From Myxococcales bacterium (GTDB lineage Bacteria > Myxococcota_A > Polyangia > Haliangiales > Haliangiaceae), in assembly GCA_016707895.1 (NCBI GenBank), contig JADJGV010000002.1, positions 186,001-250,000 on the forward strand: a DNA stretch of 64,000 bases, read 5' to 3'. The notes beneath the pieces were generated by a model. The model was given only the letters and a program-made list of their open reading frames with translations. It searched no databases and was not told the origin of the DNA. Shown piece by piece: positions 1 to 6,900 of the stretch. The position numbers were made by a program, and so were the translations under genes. How positions within the stretch are numbered: position 1 is the stretch's first letter; every line of letters begins with the position of its first letter.

Positions 1-140
1 GCCTGCTTGATCAGGTGGGCGGGGCCAAGGACGGTGGCGCCGGCGTGCTCGGCCTCGATGTCGGCGACCAGGGCGGCGTGCTTGGCGCGGAGCGCGGCGG
101 GGTCGAGTTCGGCGCAGCTGCTTGCCGGGTTGGTCGACAC
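1..140 (-). CDS. hypothetical protein, 5' part only (runs off left edge)
   Basis: A minus-strand reading frame opens at GTG 140 and runs off the window after 46 codons. The start is set by a strong Shine-Dalgarno, GAGGAGG, at 147-153, six nucleotides upstream. The visible N-terminus (MSTNPASSCAELDPAALRAK, then an acidic, helix-prone stretch) has no signal peptide or membrane segment, so it is probably cytoplasmic. Codon choice is strongly GC at third positions, as in the neighbours. Only the N-terminus is present, so no family can be named. It is divergent from the ClpP-like gene at 246. Confidence 0.7.
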   Translation of the reverse strand, partial: MSTNPASSCAELDPAALRAKHAALVADIEAEHAGATVLGPAHLIKQ

Positions 141-232
141 CCAATACCTCCTCGAGACGGTCGCGCCCCATCCGGAGGACCGGGTCGCCTGACCACTCGG
201 TCGGCTACGCGCCGCGAGCGCGGACCATCTGG

Positions 233-238
233 TAGGCT
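233..238 (+). promoter_or_regulatory. -10-like element, leaderless start of the ClpP-like gene
   Basis: TAGGCT ends seven nucleotides before ATG 246 and no Shine-Dalgarno is present. If it is a -10 element, transcription would start at or within a base or two of the start codon. Confidence 0.4.
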
Positions 239-245
239 CCTCGCC

Positions 246-1040
246 ATGAGGCTGTCGGCGGTGTTCGGGCTGGTGGGCCTGGTCGTCTTGGGGGTCGGTG
301 TGCACGAGTGTACAAAGGACGTGCCGTTTCATTCGGGCGGTGAGTCGGCCCCGGGCGCGGGCGCGTACGACGAGCTCGGCGTGCGAGCCATCGGCGCCGG
401 ATTGATCCTGGTCGGCGGCTTGACCGCGTCAGTCATGTTCGCGTTGTCGGTCCAGCGTGCCTCGAATGCCGAGCGCCGGCCCGCGGCTCATGCCGCCGCA
501 GGTGACGACCCGCGCGCACAGTTGCTCGAACGGCGGAGCATCGCGATGCTCGGACCACTGGACGAGTCGAATACGGAGGTCATCATCGCGTCGCTGCTAT
601 TCCTCGACGACACCATGCCGGGTCACGACATCGAGCTGCGCATCGACTCACCTGGCGGTGCACTCGGCGACGTGATGGCGATCTGCGACACGATCCGGGA
701 TCTAAAGACCCCGGTCTCGACGGTGTGTACTGGCCGCGCGGTCGGCGGTGCCGCGCTGGTCCTGGCGGCCGGGAAGCCGGGCGCGCGCCGCGTGTACCCG
801 CGGGCGACGGTGCAGCTGGTCCCGCTCACCGCGCATCTGTCATCGGCGCCCACCGCGATGCAGCGCGCTACCGCCGCCGTGCTTACGACCTTCGCGCACG
901 CCACCGGCCGGACCGAGGCGGAGATCGCCGATGTCATGGCGGCCCACCGCGTCTTCGACGCCCAGGACGCGCGCGCGTTCGGGTTGATCGACGTGGTCCA
1001 GGAGCCGCTCGATGGCATGACGACGGTCCGGCGGCGATGA
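246..1040 (+). CDS. membrane-anchored ClpP-fold protein lacking the Ser-His-Asp triad
   Basis: 264 aa. Two hydrophobic segments (about residues 4-20 and 47-67) precede a ClpP/crotonase-like domain (about 98-258). Fold markers are IDSPGG at 133-138, the segment GRAVGGAALVLAAG from 163, and FGLID near the C-terminus. Aligned by eye to ClpP (GQAASMGA, RVMIHQP, RDRFLSA), the nucleophile Ser is Gly167, the His is Val192 and the Asp is His234, so all three catalytic positions are replaced. A binding or scaffold role is more likely than proteolysis (inference). ATG 246 was chosen because the upstream in-frame extension has no start signal and overlaps the divergent promoter region. The stop overlaps an ATG at 1037 by four bases, but the frame opened there is not protein-like. 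Confidence 0.75.
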   Translation: MRLSAVFGLVGLVVLGVGVHECTKDVPFHSGGESAPGAGAYDELGVRAIGAGLILVGGLTASVMFALSVQRASNAERRPAAHAAAGDDPRAQLLERRSIAMLGPLDESNTEVIIASLLFLDDTMPGHDIELRIDSPGGALGDVMAICDTIRDLKTPVSTVCTGRAVGGAALVLAAGKPGARRVYPRATVQLVPLTAHLSSAPTAMQRATAAVLTTFAHATGRTEAEIADVMAAHRVFDAQDARAFGLIDVVQEPLDGMTTVRRR

Positions 1041-1076
1041 CGCTGCCGCGGCGCCCCCAGGAGACGCCTTGGCGAT

Positions 1077-1171
1077 CCCGCAGTGCGTTTGATCTGCCGC
1101 GCGATGTTGCCGTGGGCGTAGTCGGTGAAGAGCGGCAGCTGGTCGGGATCGTCGTCGGCCGAGCAGAGGCA
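1077..1171 (-). pseudogene. relic of a minus-strand gene
   Basis: One minus-strand frame reads CLCSADDDPDQLPLFTDYAH, then GNIARQIKRTAG. Codons are strongly GC-ending and residue use looks like a real protein. There is no start or ribosome site upstream, and downstream the frame runs antisense into the ClpP-like gene. It looks like a short leftover of a gene destroyed during expansion of the adjacent paralogue array. The family is not recognised. Confidence 0.35.
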
Positions 1172-1188
1172 ATGGCGGTGGTTCGATT

Positions 1189-1238
1189 GATTTCTCGCCA
1201 GGGATCTCCGATCTGGCTGCGCGGTCGTCCACGGTTGA
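1189..1238 (+). pseudogene. tail fragment of the paralogue family (remnant 1)
   Basis: About 50 nt, ending in TGA at 1236-1238, match the end of remnant 2 (3989-4038) at all but three positions. They correspond to the last residues of a diverged paralogue of the intact gene that follows (FLARALRSGCAVVHG type). The fragment ends two bases before the duplicated block at 1241, so a tail directly abuts the head of the next copy, as expected for a collapsed tandem array. Confidence 0.6.
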
Positions 1239-1240
1239 TG

Positions 1241-1728
1241 CGAGAAAGTCCGGCCGATGACACTCTACAAGGTCCGCCTCGCCTCCAGTGCACTCGAAGA
1301 CGCCCACGTGGTCGACAGGCTTCGCTACGGCTGGGACTACCTCGAGCAAGCAATCTCGCTATGGCACTTGGTGGACCCCGTGCGGGCCAACGCCCTGGTG
1401 GAGTTTGTCGAGCGGGTGTCGAATGCCGACGAAGGGCCCACCTGCTTCGCCGGCGATGATCTCGTCACGTTGGCTCACATGACCGCCGGTATGGAAGACG
1501 CTATCCGAGTCACCGGGATCATCGATCGCCACGGACGGGTCCCCCCCGAGCGCCTCGCCGAGCTGAAGCGCCTGGTCCCCGCCATGGATCTCGAAACGGA
1601 GCGCACGCTCGAGGACAAAACGAACGCACTCCTTGAGGTCATTGGCAACGCGGAGGGCCTGCACGAATTCCTCTCCGAGGCCCTTCGTGACGGCTGTGTC
1701 GTCGTCAACAACTAGCCGCCCCGGAGCG
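1241..1728 (+). repeat. 488-bp direct repeat, copy 1
   Basis: The block is repeated at 4109-4596 in the same orientation without indels. It covers 16 bases upstream of the start codon, a whole 152-codon gene and 13 bases after the stop. I count 13 substitutions within the reading frame plus one just after it, which indicates a recent duplication. Confidence 0.9.
1257..1715 (+). CDS. hypothetical protein, intact member of a duplicated family
   Basis: 152 aa, no signal peptide or membrane helix, probably a soluble, mostly helical and acidic protein. It begins MTLYKVRLASSALEDAHVVD and ends GCVVVNN. I do not recognise the family. It is the only complete copy in a local array holding a second copy with a premature stop (4125-4583) and two C-terminal fragments. 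Arrays of intact and broken small paralogues are typical of immunity or other fast-turnover accessory genes, but nothing in the sequence proves that role. There is no clear Shine-Dalgarno before ATG 1257; a weak GAGAAAG lies 9 nt upstream. Confidence 0.75.
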   Translation: MTLYKVRLASSALEDAHVVDRLRYGWDYLEQAISLWHLVDPVRANALVEFVERVSNADEGPTCFAGDDLVTLAHMTAGMEDAIRVTGIIDRHGRVPPERLAELKRLVPAMDLETERTLEDKTNALLEVIGNAEGLHEFLSEALRDGCVVVNN

Positions 1729-2008
1729 CGGCGCCGTCGACCAACGACCCGGGTCGCAACCGATCGGAGCGCGAGTGGTGCAAGCTCAGCGCGAGCAGCG
1801 CTAGCTCGCCGTCTTTGGTTGTCGCGCCGTTCATGTAGCAGCCATCGGGCAGCTCCTGGCGCGGCGGCTTCGAGCCGTCGCAAGTGGTCAGCGCCGCGGT
1901 CGCGAGCATGATGGCGCCGTGCAAGAACCAGCCGCCCCAAGCAACGCGACCGCGGTTCCCGCCGGTGTTGAGCATCATGGCGGCGTCCCATCGCAGGATC
2001 CATGCCAA
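1712..2008 (-). CDS. hypothetical short protein, possible lipoprotein or membrane-anchored
   Basis: 98 aa from the upstream start at 2008; methionines at residues 11-12 would give a shorter form. A hydrophobic stretch (GGWFLHGAIMLATAALTTC) ends in a cysteine that could act as a lipobox Cys. The rest is short, polar and ends in glycine. It lies 6 nt downstream of the 2015-2212 frame on the same strand, so the two may be cotranscribed with the 2259-3056 gene. No family is recognised. Confidence 0.4.
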   Translation of the reverse strand: MAWILRWDAAMMLNTGGNRGRVAWGGWFLHGAIMLATAALTTCDGSKPPRQELPDGCYMNGATTKDGELALLALSLHHSRSDRLRPGSLVDGAALRGG

Positions 2009-2014
2009 CGAGCC

Positions 2015-2212
2015 TCAGCGTGATTCGCCGACCCATGGCTGCGCGGTGACCACTGCGCATGACATCGACGAGTGCCGAGTCCAGTCGACAGGACGGCCCT
2101 CGGCGTCGTGGGTGAGGTGGACGTCTTGGTGGCACGCGTCGCAGCGCAGTATGACCGGCCGTCGGGTCGGCGTCCGCGACTCCCAGGTGCGCGAGCAGAC
2201 GAACCCGGGCAC
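2015..2212 (-). CDS. small Cys/His protein, possible zinc-binding
   Basis: 65 aa. The core reads VILRCDACHQDVHLTHDAEG and then RPVDWTRHSSMSC, a spacing of Cys and His residues that could bind one metal ion. There is no signal peptide. It sits 46 nt downstream of the 2259-3056 gene in the same direction. Third-position GC supports coding, but the start is uncertain because the first dozen residues look non-coding; translation may begin at an internal GTG before ILRCDAC. Confidence 0.45.
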   Translation of the reverse strand: MPGFVCSRTWESRTPTRRPVILRCDACHQDVHLTHDAEGRPVDWTRHSSMSCAVVTAQPWVGESR

Positions 2213-2258
2213 CGGCTCCGGCCCACCGTCCCGATGGCTCGGCGTTGGGGACGACCGT

Positions 2259-3056
2259 TCAGGGCGGGAGCAAGTCGCGCAGCGCCGCGGGCGCTGGCTC
2301 GACGGCGGTGCTGTAGTAGGGGAAGGCGTCGTCTAGCGCCGGCGCGCGCACCGAGCAGCGGTGGCGGAGCAGCTCATCGTCGCGCGCCTTGGGAGCGAAG
2401 CGGTCGGGTTTCGCGTCGACGTTGTAACGGAGCAGATCGCCGTCGACGTAGTCACGCCGGAAGTCAGTCCCCCACTGCGAGTTCGAGCCCCACCCGGTCG
2501 ACAGGTCCTGGCACGGGCGGTCGCGGCGCACGTGCGCCCAGTACATCGTCGAGGTGCAGGCGACCTGGCGGTCGATGACGTCGGCGCCGGCGCGCACGCG
2601 GGCGCCGGCCCGCGTGAACAGCATCCGGCCCCACATCAGGCACGGCCACACCAGCTCGATCAGCGTTGGGGCCGCGCCCGGATCCTCGGCGGCTTCGACG
2701 TCGACGATCTCGACGAAGAATGGGTGGAACGTCGGAGGCGCGATCACGGAGAGCCCCAGCCCGCGCCACAGCTCGACGTAAGCGTCGACCGTCACGTCGA
2801 TCGGCTCGTCGTCGCGCAACGGTTGCTGGAAGCCAAGCCGGAGCCAGGCATCGACCCGGTGGACCGCGTACGCGTCCGACAGCACGTACGGCGCCACCGG
2901 TCCCCAGGTCCGCAGCGGCTCGAGCTCGGACACGGCCGCTGCCAGCACCGCGTAGGCGTCGGCCCGTCGCAGCTCGGCCACAGGGTCGCGCTCGCCATAG
3001 AGCCAGTGGTACACGGCGCGCATGTTGTCGAGCGGTGGGTCTGCGACGGGCGCCAT
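2259..3056 (-). CDS. hypothetical protein, 265 aa
   Basis: A soluble protein with many aromatic residues (MAPVADPPLDNMRAVYHWLY at the start) and no signal peptide or transmembrane helix. The family is not recognised. ATG 3056 is preferred over upstream in-frame starts because a TACGTT hexamer lies at 3063-3068, six bases before it, matching the leaderless arrangement seen repeatedly in this window. The protein has paired aromatic and acidic patches (WLRLGF, WRGLGLSV, FHPFFVEIVDVEAAE). It is the first gene of a possible minus operon with 2015-2212 and 1712-2008, and is divergent from the lipoprotein gene at 3188. Confidence 0.8.
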   Translation of the reverse strand: MAPVADPPLDNMRAVYHWLYGERDPVAELRRADAYAVLAAAVSELEPLRTWGPVAPYVLSDAYAVHRVDAWLRLGFQQPLRDDEPIDVTVDAYVELWRGLGLSVIAPPTFHPFFVEIVDVEAAEDPGAAPTLIELVWPCLMWGRMLFTRAGARVRAGADVIDRQVACTSTMYWAHVRRDRPCQDLSTGWGSNSQWGTDFRRDYVDGDLLRYNVDAKPDRFAPKARDDELLRHRCSVRAPALDDAFPYYSTAVEPAPAALRDLLPP

Positions 3057-3154
3057 GCAGTCAACGTAGCCTGGGATCGAGGGCGTCGACACACGCGCCG
3101 TGGACTGGGGCCGGGTACCGCGACCGCCGGCGCTCAGAAAGCGACGCTGGGCAC

Positions 3155-3180
3155 GCAACCGGGCCGCGCCGCGGCCGATA
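3155..3180 (+). promoter_or_regulatory. GCAACC-N14-CCGATA promoter-like motif (site A)
   Basis: GCAACC at 3155-3160, fourteen bases, then CCGATA at 3175-3180; ATG follows at 3188. The same two boxes with the same spacer occur at 6865, 31404, 63039 (+) and 6761 (-), and with one mismatch at 8347. The close start codon suggests a leaderless transcript. The box pair resembles ECF-type promoters (inference). Confidence 0.6.
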
Positions 3181-3187
3181 GCGGGGC

Positions 3188-3760
3188 ATGCGACGCCGAA
3201 CCGGACCCGAACTGCGGGGCGTACCCGCCGCGCGATCCAGGTGTCGAGTAAAGCGGCTGCTCGCGTCGCTGGTCGTGGTGGCTGCGTGTGGTGGACACCC
3301 ACAGGGTGAACAGGCACAGCCAACCGGGCTAGTCGCCGCCGACGCCGTATCGGTACCGCCGGGCGTGGACGTCATGGCGCCGTCGGCGCGCGCGTGGATC
3401 CGGTATCAGGAAGTCTCGAACTACCCATGTAGCTCCGCCGTGCGCGTGAAGATCGACGTGGCCGGGGAGGTCGCCACGGTGACGGAGCGCGCCTACGACT
3501 GCACGGGTGAGATCTCGCCAGCGTACCAGCGTGCACGAACGCTCTCGCGCAGCGAGCGGCGCGCCCTGCGCGAAGCGATCGATGCGAGCGGGCTGTGGAC
3601 GTTCGCGCCAGCATACCGGAGCGCCGAGCTGGTCAAGGATGGCGTGTTCGTGCGCCTCGAGGTCCGCGATGGAGAGCGCGCCCGCGCGGTCGACTACCAG
3701 CAGGTGGAAGACCCGCGGCTGGCCCGCGTCCGCGCGATCGTGGGTGAGGCGTACCAATGA
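3188..3760 (+). CDS. predicted lipoprotein
   Basis: 190 aa. A basic N-terminal region (residues 1-22) precedes a hydrophobic stretch and a lipobox (LVVVAAC, Cys about 34), so it should be lipid-anchored. The mature part carries two cysteines (YPCSSAVRVKI and YDCTGEI) and a short beta-rich domain ending in DPRLARVRAIVGEAYQ. The n-region is long, but the only in-frame start close to motif site A is ATG 3188, eight bases after the CGATA box. The family is not recognised. A short frame overlapping its stop (3757-3819) encodes only a signal-like peptide. Confidence 0.75.
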   Translation: MRRRTGPELRGVPAARSRCRVKRLLASLVVVAACGGHPQGEQAQPTGLVAADAVSVPPGVDVMAPSARAWIRYQEVSNYPCSSAVRVKIDVAGEVATVTERAYDCTGEISPAYQRARTLSRSERRALREAIDASGLWTFAPAYRSAELVKDGVFVRLEVRDGERARAVDYQQVEDPRLARVRAIVGEAYQ

Positions 3761-3819
3761 CGCGCGCTCTCGGCTGGTGGGTTGGCGCGGTGCTCTTGGG
3801 GCTGCCGCCTTCGCCGTAG
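3757..3819 (+). pseudogene. truncated signal-peptide frame
   Basis: ATG 3757 overlaps the stop of the preceding lipoprotein gene (ATGA). It encodes MTRALGWWVGAVLLGLPPSP and then stops at TAG 3817-3819. The peptide has the charge and hydrophobicity of a signal sequence with no mature protein behind it. It is probably the stump of a translationally coupled secreted-protein gene cut when array fragments arrived next to it. Confidence 0.4.
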
Positions 3820-3890
3820 GCGTTGCCACGCGAGGCCGTCCGTCGGCGACGCGTGAGTCGGACACCGCCCGCGTGCCCGCGCAGTCTGGG

Positions 3891-4038
3891 GCGCCTGGTC
3901 CCCGCCATGGACCTTGCGCTCGACCGGTCCCAGCACTCCAAGACCGCCGCACTCTTGGAGGTGATCTGCGCCGTCGAAGCGCTGCAGGGATTTCTCGCCA
4001 GGGCTCTCCGTTCCGGCTGCGCGGTCGTCCACGGTTGA
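3891..4038 (+). pseudogene. C-terminal fragment of the paralogue family (remnant 2)
   Basis: The frame matches the last third of the intact protein at 1257: RLVPAMDL is shared, followed by a diverged helix and a hydrophobic end (SGCAVVHG against DGCVVVNN). It begins abruptly inside the gene and ends at TGA 4036-4038. The sequence is more diverged from the intact copy than the 4125 copy is, so it represents a separate, older paralogue of which remnant 1 is a second piece. Confidence 0.65.
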
Positions 4039-4108
4039 TACGGGATGCGGAGCCGTAGGGAGAGGTCCGCACACACCGGGGTGACGGCGGTCGCTGCTCG
4101 CCGAATCC

Positions 4109-4596
4109 CGAGAAAGTCCGGCCGATGACACTCTACAAGGTCCGCCTCGCCTCCAGTGCGCTCGAAGACGCCCACGTGGTCGACAGGCTTCGCTACGGCT
4201 GGGACTAGCTCGAGCAAGCAATCTCGCTATGGCACCTGGTGGACCCCGTGCGGGCCAACGCCCTGGTGGAGCTTGTCGAGCGGGTGTCGGATGCCCACGA
4301 AGGGCCCATCTGCTTCGCCGGCGATGATCTCGTCACGTTGGCGCACATGACCGCCGGTATTGAAGACGCTATCCGAGTCACCGGGATCATCGATCGCCAC
4401 GGGCGGGTCGCCCCCGAGCGCCTCGCCGAGCTGAAGCGCCTGGTCCCCGCCATGGATCTCGAAACGGAGCGCACGCTCGAGGACAAGACGAACGCACTCC
4501 TTGAGGTCATTGGCAACGCGGAGGGCCTGCACGAATTCCTCTCCGAGGCGCTTCGTGACGGCTGTGTCGTCGTCAACAACTAGCCCCCCCGGAGCG
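4109..4596 (+). repeat. 488-bp direct repeat, copy 2
   Basis: Same length and orientation as 1241-1728, with no indels. It carries the nonsense-mutated copy of the gene. Sequence similarity ends abruptly on both sides. Confidence 0.9.
4125..4583 (+). pseudogene. nonsense-disrupted copy of the 152-aa protein
   Basis: Codon 28, TAC (Tyr) in the intact copy, is TAG here (4206-4208). The rest of the frame is open to the normal stop, and the other twelve substitutions in the frame are a mix of silent and missense changes. An internal GTG at 4239 could still give a 114-aa C-terminal product, but no ribosome site precedes it. The lack of further lesions suggests recent inactivation, a readable stop, or a sequencing error at one base. 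Confidence 0.8.
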
Positions 4597-4693
4597 ATGC
4601 GTCGTCGGCCGGCTCCCAGCGGAGCGCCGTCACCGCGATCGAGTCAAGCCTGCTCCTGAGCAAAGGAACCCATGCCCGCGGTATCGTCCGCGC

Positions 4694-5521
4694 GTGGCAC
4701 GTGCTCCGATCCTTCGCCCACCCTCGGCCGCCTGGCGGCGCGCGCTCGTCGACGCATCAAGGCTCGGCACCGCCGCCCGAGGTCGCGCGCACGGCGAACT
4801 CGTCGCCGCGGTGCGTGGCACCGAAGGGCGCGCCACCTTCGACGCGCTCATCGCGTCGATCCGCGTGCGCCACGATCATGGCGTCTACGAGGGCACGTAC
4901 AACGCGCTCTGGCGCTTCCCCGCCGAAGCGCTCGGCACGTGGTTCGCCGAGGCGCTGCCCGCGTTCCAGGCTCGGATGGGCCGGTACGATCAAGTGTCGC
5001 GCTTCTACGGCGCGATCCCGTCGCGACGTCGCACCCGCGCGAGCTTCGTGAAGCGCGTGCTCCGACTCCCGCCCGCGAAGCGCAAGCTGGTGATCGCCAC
5101 GCTCCGCGCGTGGAGCGTCGAGCAACCGGCGTGGGAGGGCGTCCTCATCGACCTCGGCGCGCCGGTGGCGAAGCCCCCGGCGGCCGACGCGGCGCCGCCG
5201 GCGTGGCCGAAGCCGTGGCGCACGCTCCTCGCGCAGGTGCGTGCCGGCGCGAAGGACATGGTGGCGGCCTGGGGCGGCGACGGACGCCCGAGCGCGCTGC
5301 CGCGGGTGATCGCGTTCATGACGATCGATCACGGCCCGCGATGGCGCGAGGTCGACGCGCTCAGCAATCCGCTCTTCGCGGGGTTCGCGATGCGTCACTA
5401 CCCGGCGTTCGTGGCGCAGGTGCGCGCCCTCCCTGCCGACGAGCGCGCGCGCCTGCTCACCAACCTCGGCAAGGCGGCGCCGTGGAAGAAGAAGCGCCTC
5501 CACGCTGACCTGCGTAGATGA
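4694..5521 (+). CDS. hypothetical protein, 275 aa, basic and helical
   Basis: Starts at GTG 4694 (MARAPILRPPSAAWRRALVD) and ends in a lysine/arginine-rich tail (APWKKKRLHADLRR). There is no signal peptide or membrane helix. It is alpha-helical with many Trp/Phe residues (YEGTYNALWRFPAEALGTWF) and a basic central stretch (PSRRRTRASFVKRVLRLPPA), which might contact nucleic acid or acidic surfaces. The family is not recognised. It lies about 110 bases after the disrupted paralogue and stands alone, convergent with the lipoprotein operon at 5614-6665. Confidence 0.7.
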   Translation: MARAPILRPPSAAWRRALVDASRLGTAARGRAHGELVAAVRGTEGRATFDALIASIRVRHDHGVYEGTYNALWRFPAEALGTWFAEALPAFQARMGRYDQVSRFYGAIPSRRRTRASFVKRVLRLPPAKRKLVIATLRAWSVEQPAWEGVLIDLGAPVAKPPAADAAPPAWPKPWRTLLAQVRAGAKDMVAAWGGDGRPSALPRVIAFMTIDHGPRWREVDALSNPLFAGFAMRHYPAFVAQVRALPADERARLLTNLGKAAPWKKKRLHADLRR

Positions 5522-5613
5522 ACGAGCGCCGTGGGTGAGCTTCGGTGGCGGGGCGAATGGTAGGTCGGCCACGTCGCCCACGATCGAGGCACTCATCGGT
5601 CGGAACTCGCTGT

Positions 5614-6294
5614 TCAGCGCGGGGCGTCGGCGCGCCGACGTGCGATGACGATCCGGTCGGTCATGGCGGTGGCGATGTCGGCTGGCGGCCGCGGCCAGGT
5701 GACGCGTGTCGTGATGACGAAGCGCGCGGAGCGGGTGTCGTCGACAGCGACGTAGGCGGCGCTGCCGTCGGGCGGTGGGGCCGCGATCCCCGTGAACGGT
5801 GGGCCGCGCGTGCCCAGCACCGCGAGCGCGATGGGGGCGCGCAGCTGGATCACGACATCGATCTCCTCGTACTCGTCGGCGCTGGTCGGCTCGAAGCCGA
5901 CCGGCCACACCTCGAGCGAGGCGAACACCGGCGGCGACGTGATCGTGAGGCCGGTGTCCGTGCGGGCGTCGAACGAACCGCCGAGCCGGGCGACGAGCTC
6001 GGGGCCGGCGGCGTACGCGGCCAGCACGGTCCGGACCCGATCGAGCTCGTCGAGTACGACCCGGTCGGCGGCAGCCACCGTCGTGGCGGGGGCAACCGGC
6101 GGCAGCGGCGTGCCCGCTCGTGCCGCGGCCGGTCGGACGATCGCTGCCGCGGCCGGGGGCGAAGCGATCGGCGCCGCGGGCGCAGCGATCGACGCCGCGG
6201 GCGTGGTGGCGCGGGCGGTCGGTGGCGCCGCGTGGCGAGGGCCGCCGCAGGCCATCGCCGCCAACACGAGCGGAGCGCCGACCATGCGCGTCAC
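5614..6294 (-). CDS. predicted lipoprotein
   Basis: 226 aa. Signal MTRMVGAPLVLAAMACGG has its lipobox Cys at about residue 16. An Ala/Pro-rich linker (about 20-75) tethers a folded C-terminal domain (about 76-226) with beta-rich segments (FASLEVWPVGFEPTSADEYE, VVIQLRAPIALAV). The start overlaps the stop of the upstream gene (6291-6665) in an ATGA arrangement, so the two are probably translationally coupled. The family is not recognised; location in the membrane is inferred from the lipobox. Confidence 0.8.
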   Translation of the reverse strand: MTRMVGAPLVLAAMACGGPRHAAPPTARATTPAASIAAPAAPIASPPAAAAIVRPAAARAGTPLPPVAPATTVAAADRVVLDELDRVRTVLAAYAAGPELVARLGGSFDARTDTGLTITSPPVFASLEVWPVGFEPTSADEYEEIDVVIQLRAPIALAVLGTRGPPFTGIAAPPPDGSAAYVAVDDTRSARFVITTRVTWPRPPADIATAMTDRIVIARRRADAPR

Positions 6295-6665
6295 GCCTGG
6301 GCCTCGAACGCCAGCGCGCCGCTGGCGCCGACCTCGTGCGCGTCACGCTCGTACGGGATGGCGCGGTAGGCGCGGTACTTGCGACGCACGTCATCGATGC
6401 GCGCCGTGAGTTCCCGGATCATTTCAGCGCCTTCGCGCCGGGTCGCCGCAGGGGGCGTGGCGCGCAGCCGGGCCAGCATGCCTTGCGCCCGGTCGCGCGC
6501 GGACTTCATCGCCGCGTAGCCGTCGTCTTTGTTGATTGCCGTGTTAGCGGCGCGGTCGGTGACCAGCGCTTGGTGCATCGCTTTGGCCAGCGCGAGCCCA
6601 GGGCCGGTCAGGCCCACCAGTCCGCGCGCCCGTCGGTCAACGCTCGGCGACCGGGTGCGACCCAC
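6291..6665 (-). CDS. small helical protein, coupled to downstream lipoprotein
   Basis: 124 aa from GTG 6665; the true start may be internal. The core is a charged helical protein (RDRAQGMLARLRATPPAATR, REGAEMIRELTARIDDVRRK) with no membrane segment. The stop overlaps the start of the lipoprotein gene at 6294. Motif site F (6736-6761) points at this operon. Six bases after its -10 part is a GTG (6727) that opens a 39-codon frame in a different register, ending at 6608 inside this gene. Either that is a leader peptide, or the 5' end of this gene has suffered a frameshift. Confidence 0.6.
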   Translation of the reverse strand: MGRTRSPSVDRRARGLVGLTGPGLALAKAMHQALVTDRAANTAINKDDGYAAMKSARDRAQGMLARLRATPPAATRREGAEMIRELTARIDDVRRKYRAYRAIPYERDAHEVGASGALAFEAQA

Positions 6666-6735
6666 CGCGATGGTGAACGAGATCCTCCGTCAGGTTCCGA
6701 GGAAAGGGTCGTGCGGCTGGCCTTCACGCGCGGGC

Positions 6736-6761
6736 TATCGGCCGCATCGCCGTTCGGTTGC
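6736..6761 (-). promoter_or_regulatory. GCAACC-N14-CCGATA promoter-like motif (site F, minus strand)
   Basis: Read on the minus strand, GCAACC (6756-6761), fourteen bases, then CCGATA (6736-6741). It faces the 6665 operon and lies in the same divergent intergenic region as site B, which faces the other way. Confidence 0.55.
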
Positions 6762-6864
6762 TGGCAAAGCGGCGGGCGCCGCATGACGCCAGGACAAGCC
6801 CGGTCCGGATCGACTGGCAAGACCGCATGGCTGGACCCCGGCCGCGGGCTGCGACGCCGGCGGC

Positions 6865-6890
6865 GCAACCGGGCTGCGTCGCGGTCGATA
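6865..6890 (+). promoter_or_regulatory. GCAACC-N14-TCGATA promoter-like motif (site B)
   Basis: GCAACC at 6865-6870 and TCGATA at 6885-6890; ATG follows at 6901. Similarity to site A extends over most of the spacer (GGGCYGCGYCGCGG). Confidence 0.6.
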
Positions 6891-6900
6891 CCTCCGGCAA

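Noticed and set aside
1037..1459. Plus-strand frame starting with an ATGA overlap after the ClpP-like gene
   Set aside because: The product becomes Arg-rich nonsense that overlaps the intact 152-aa gene; the overlap is probably chance.
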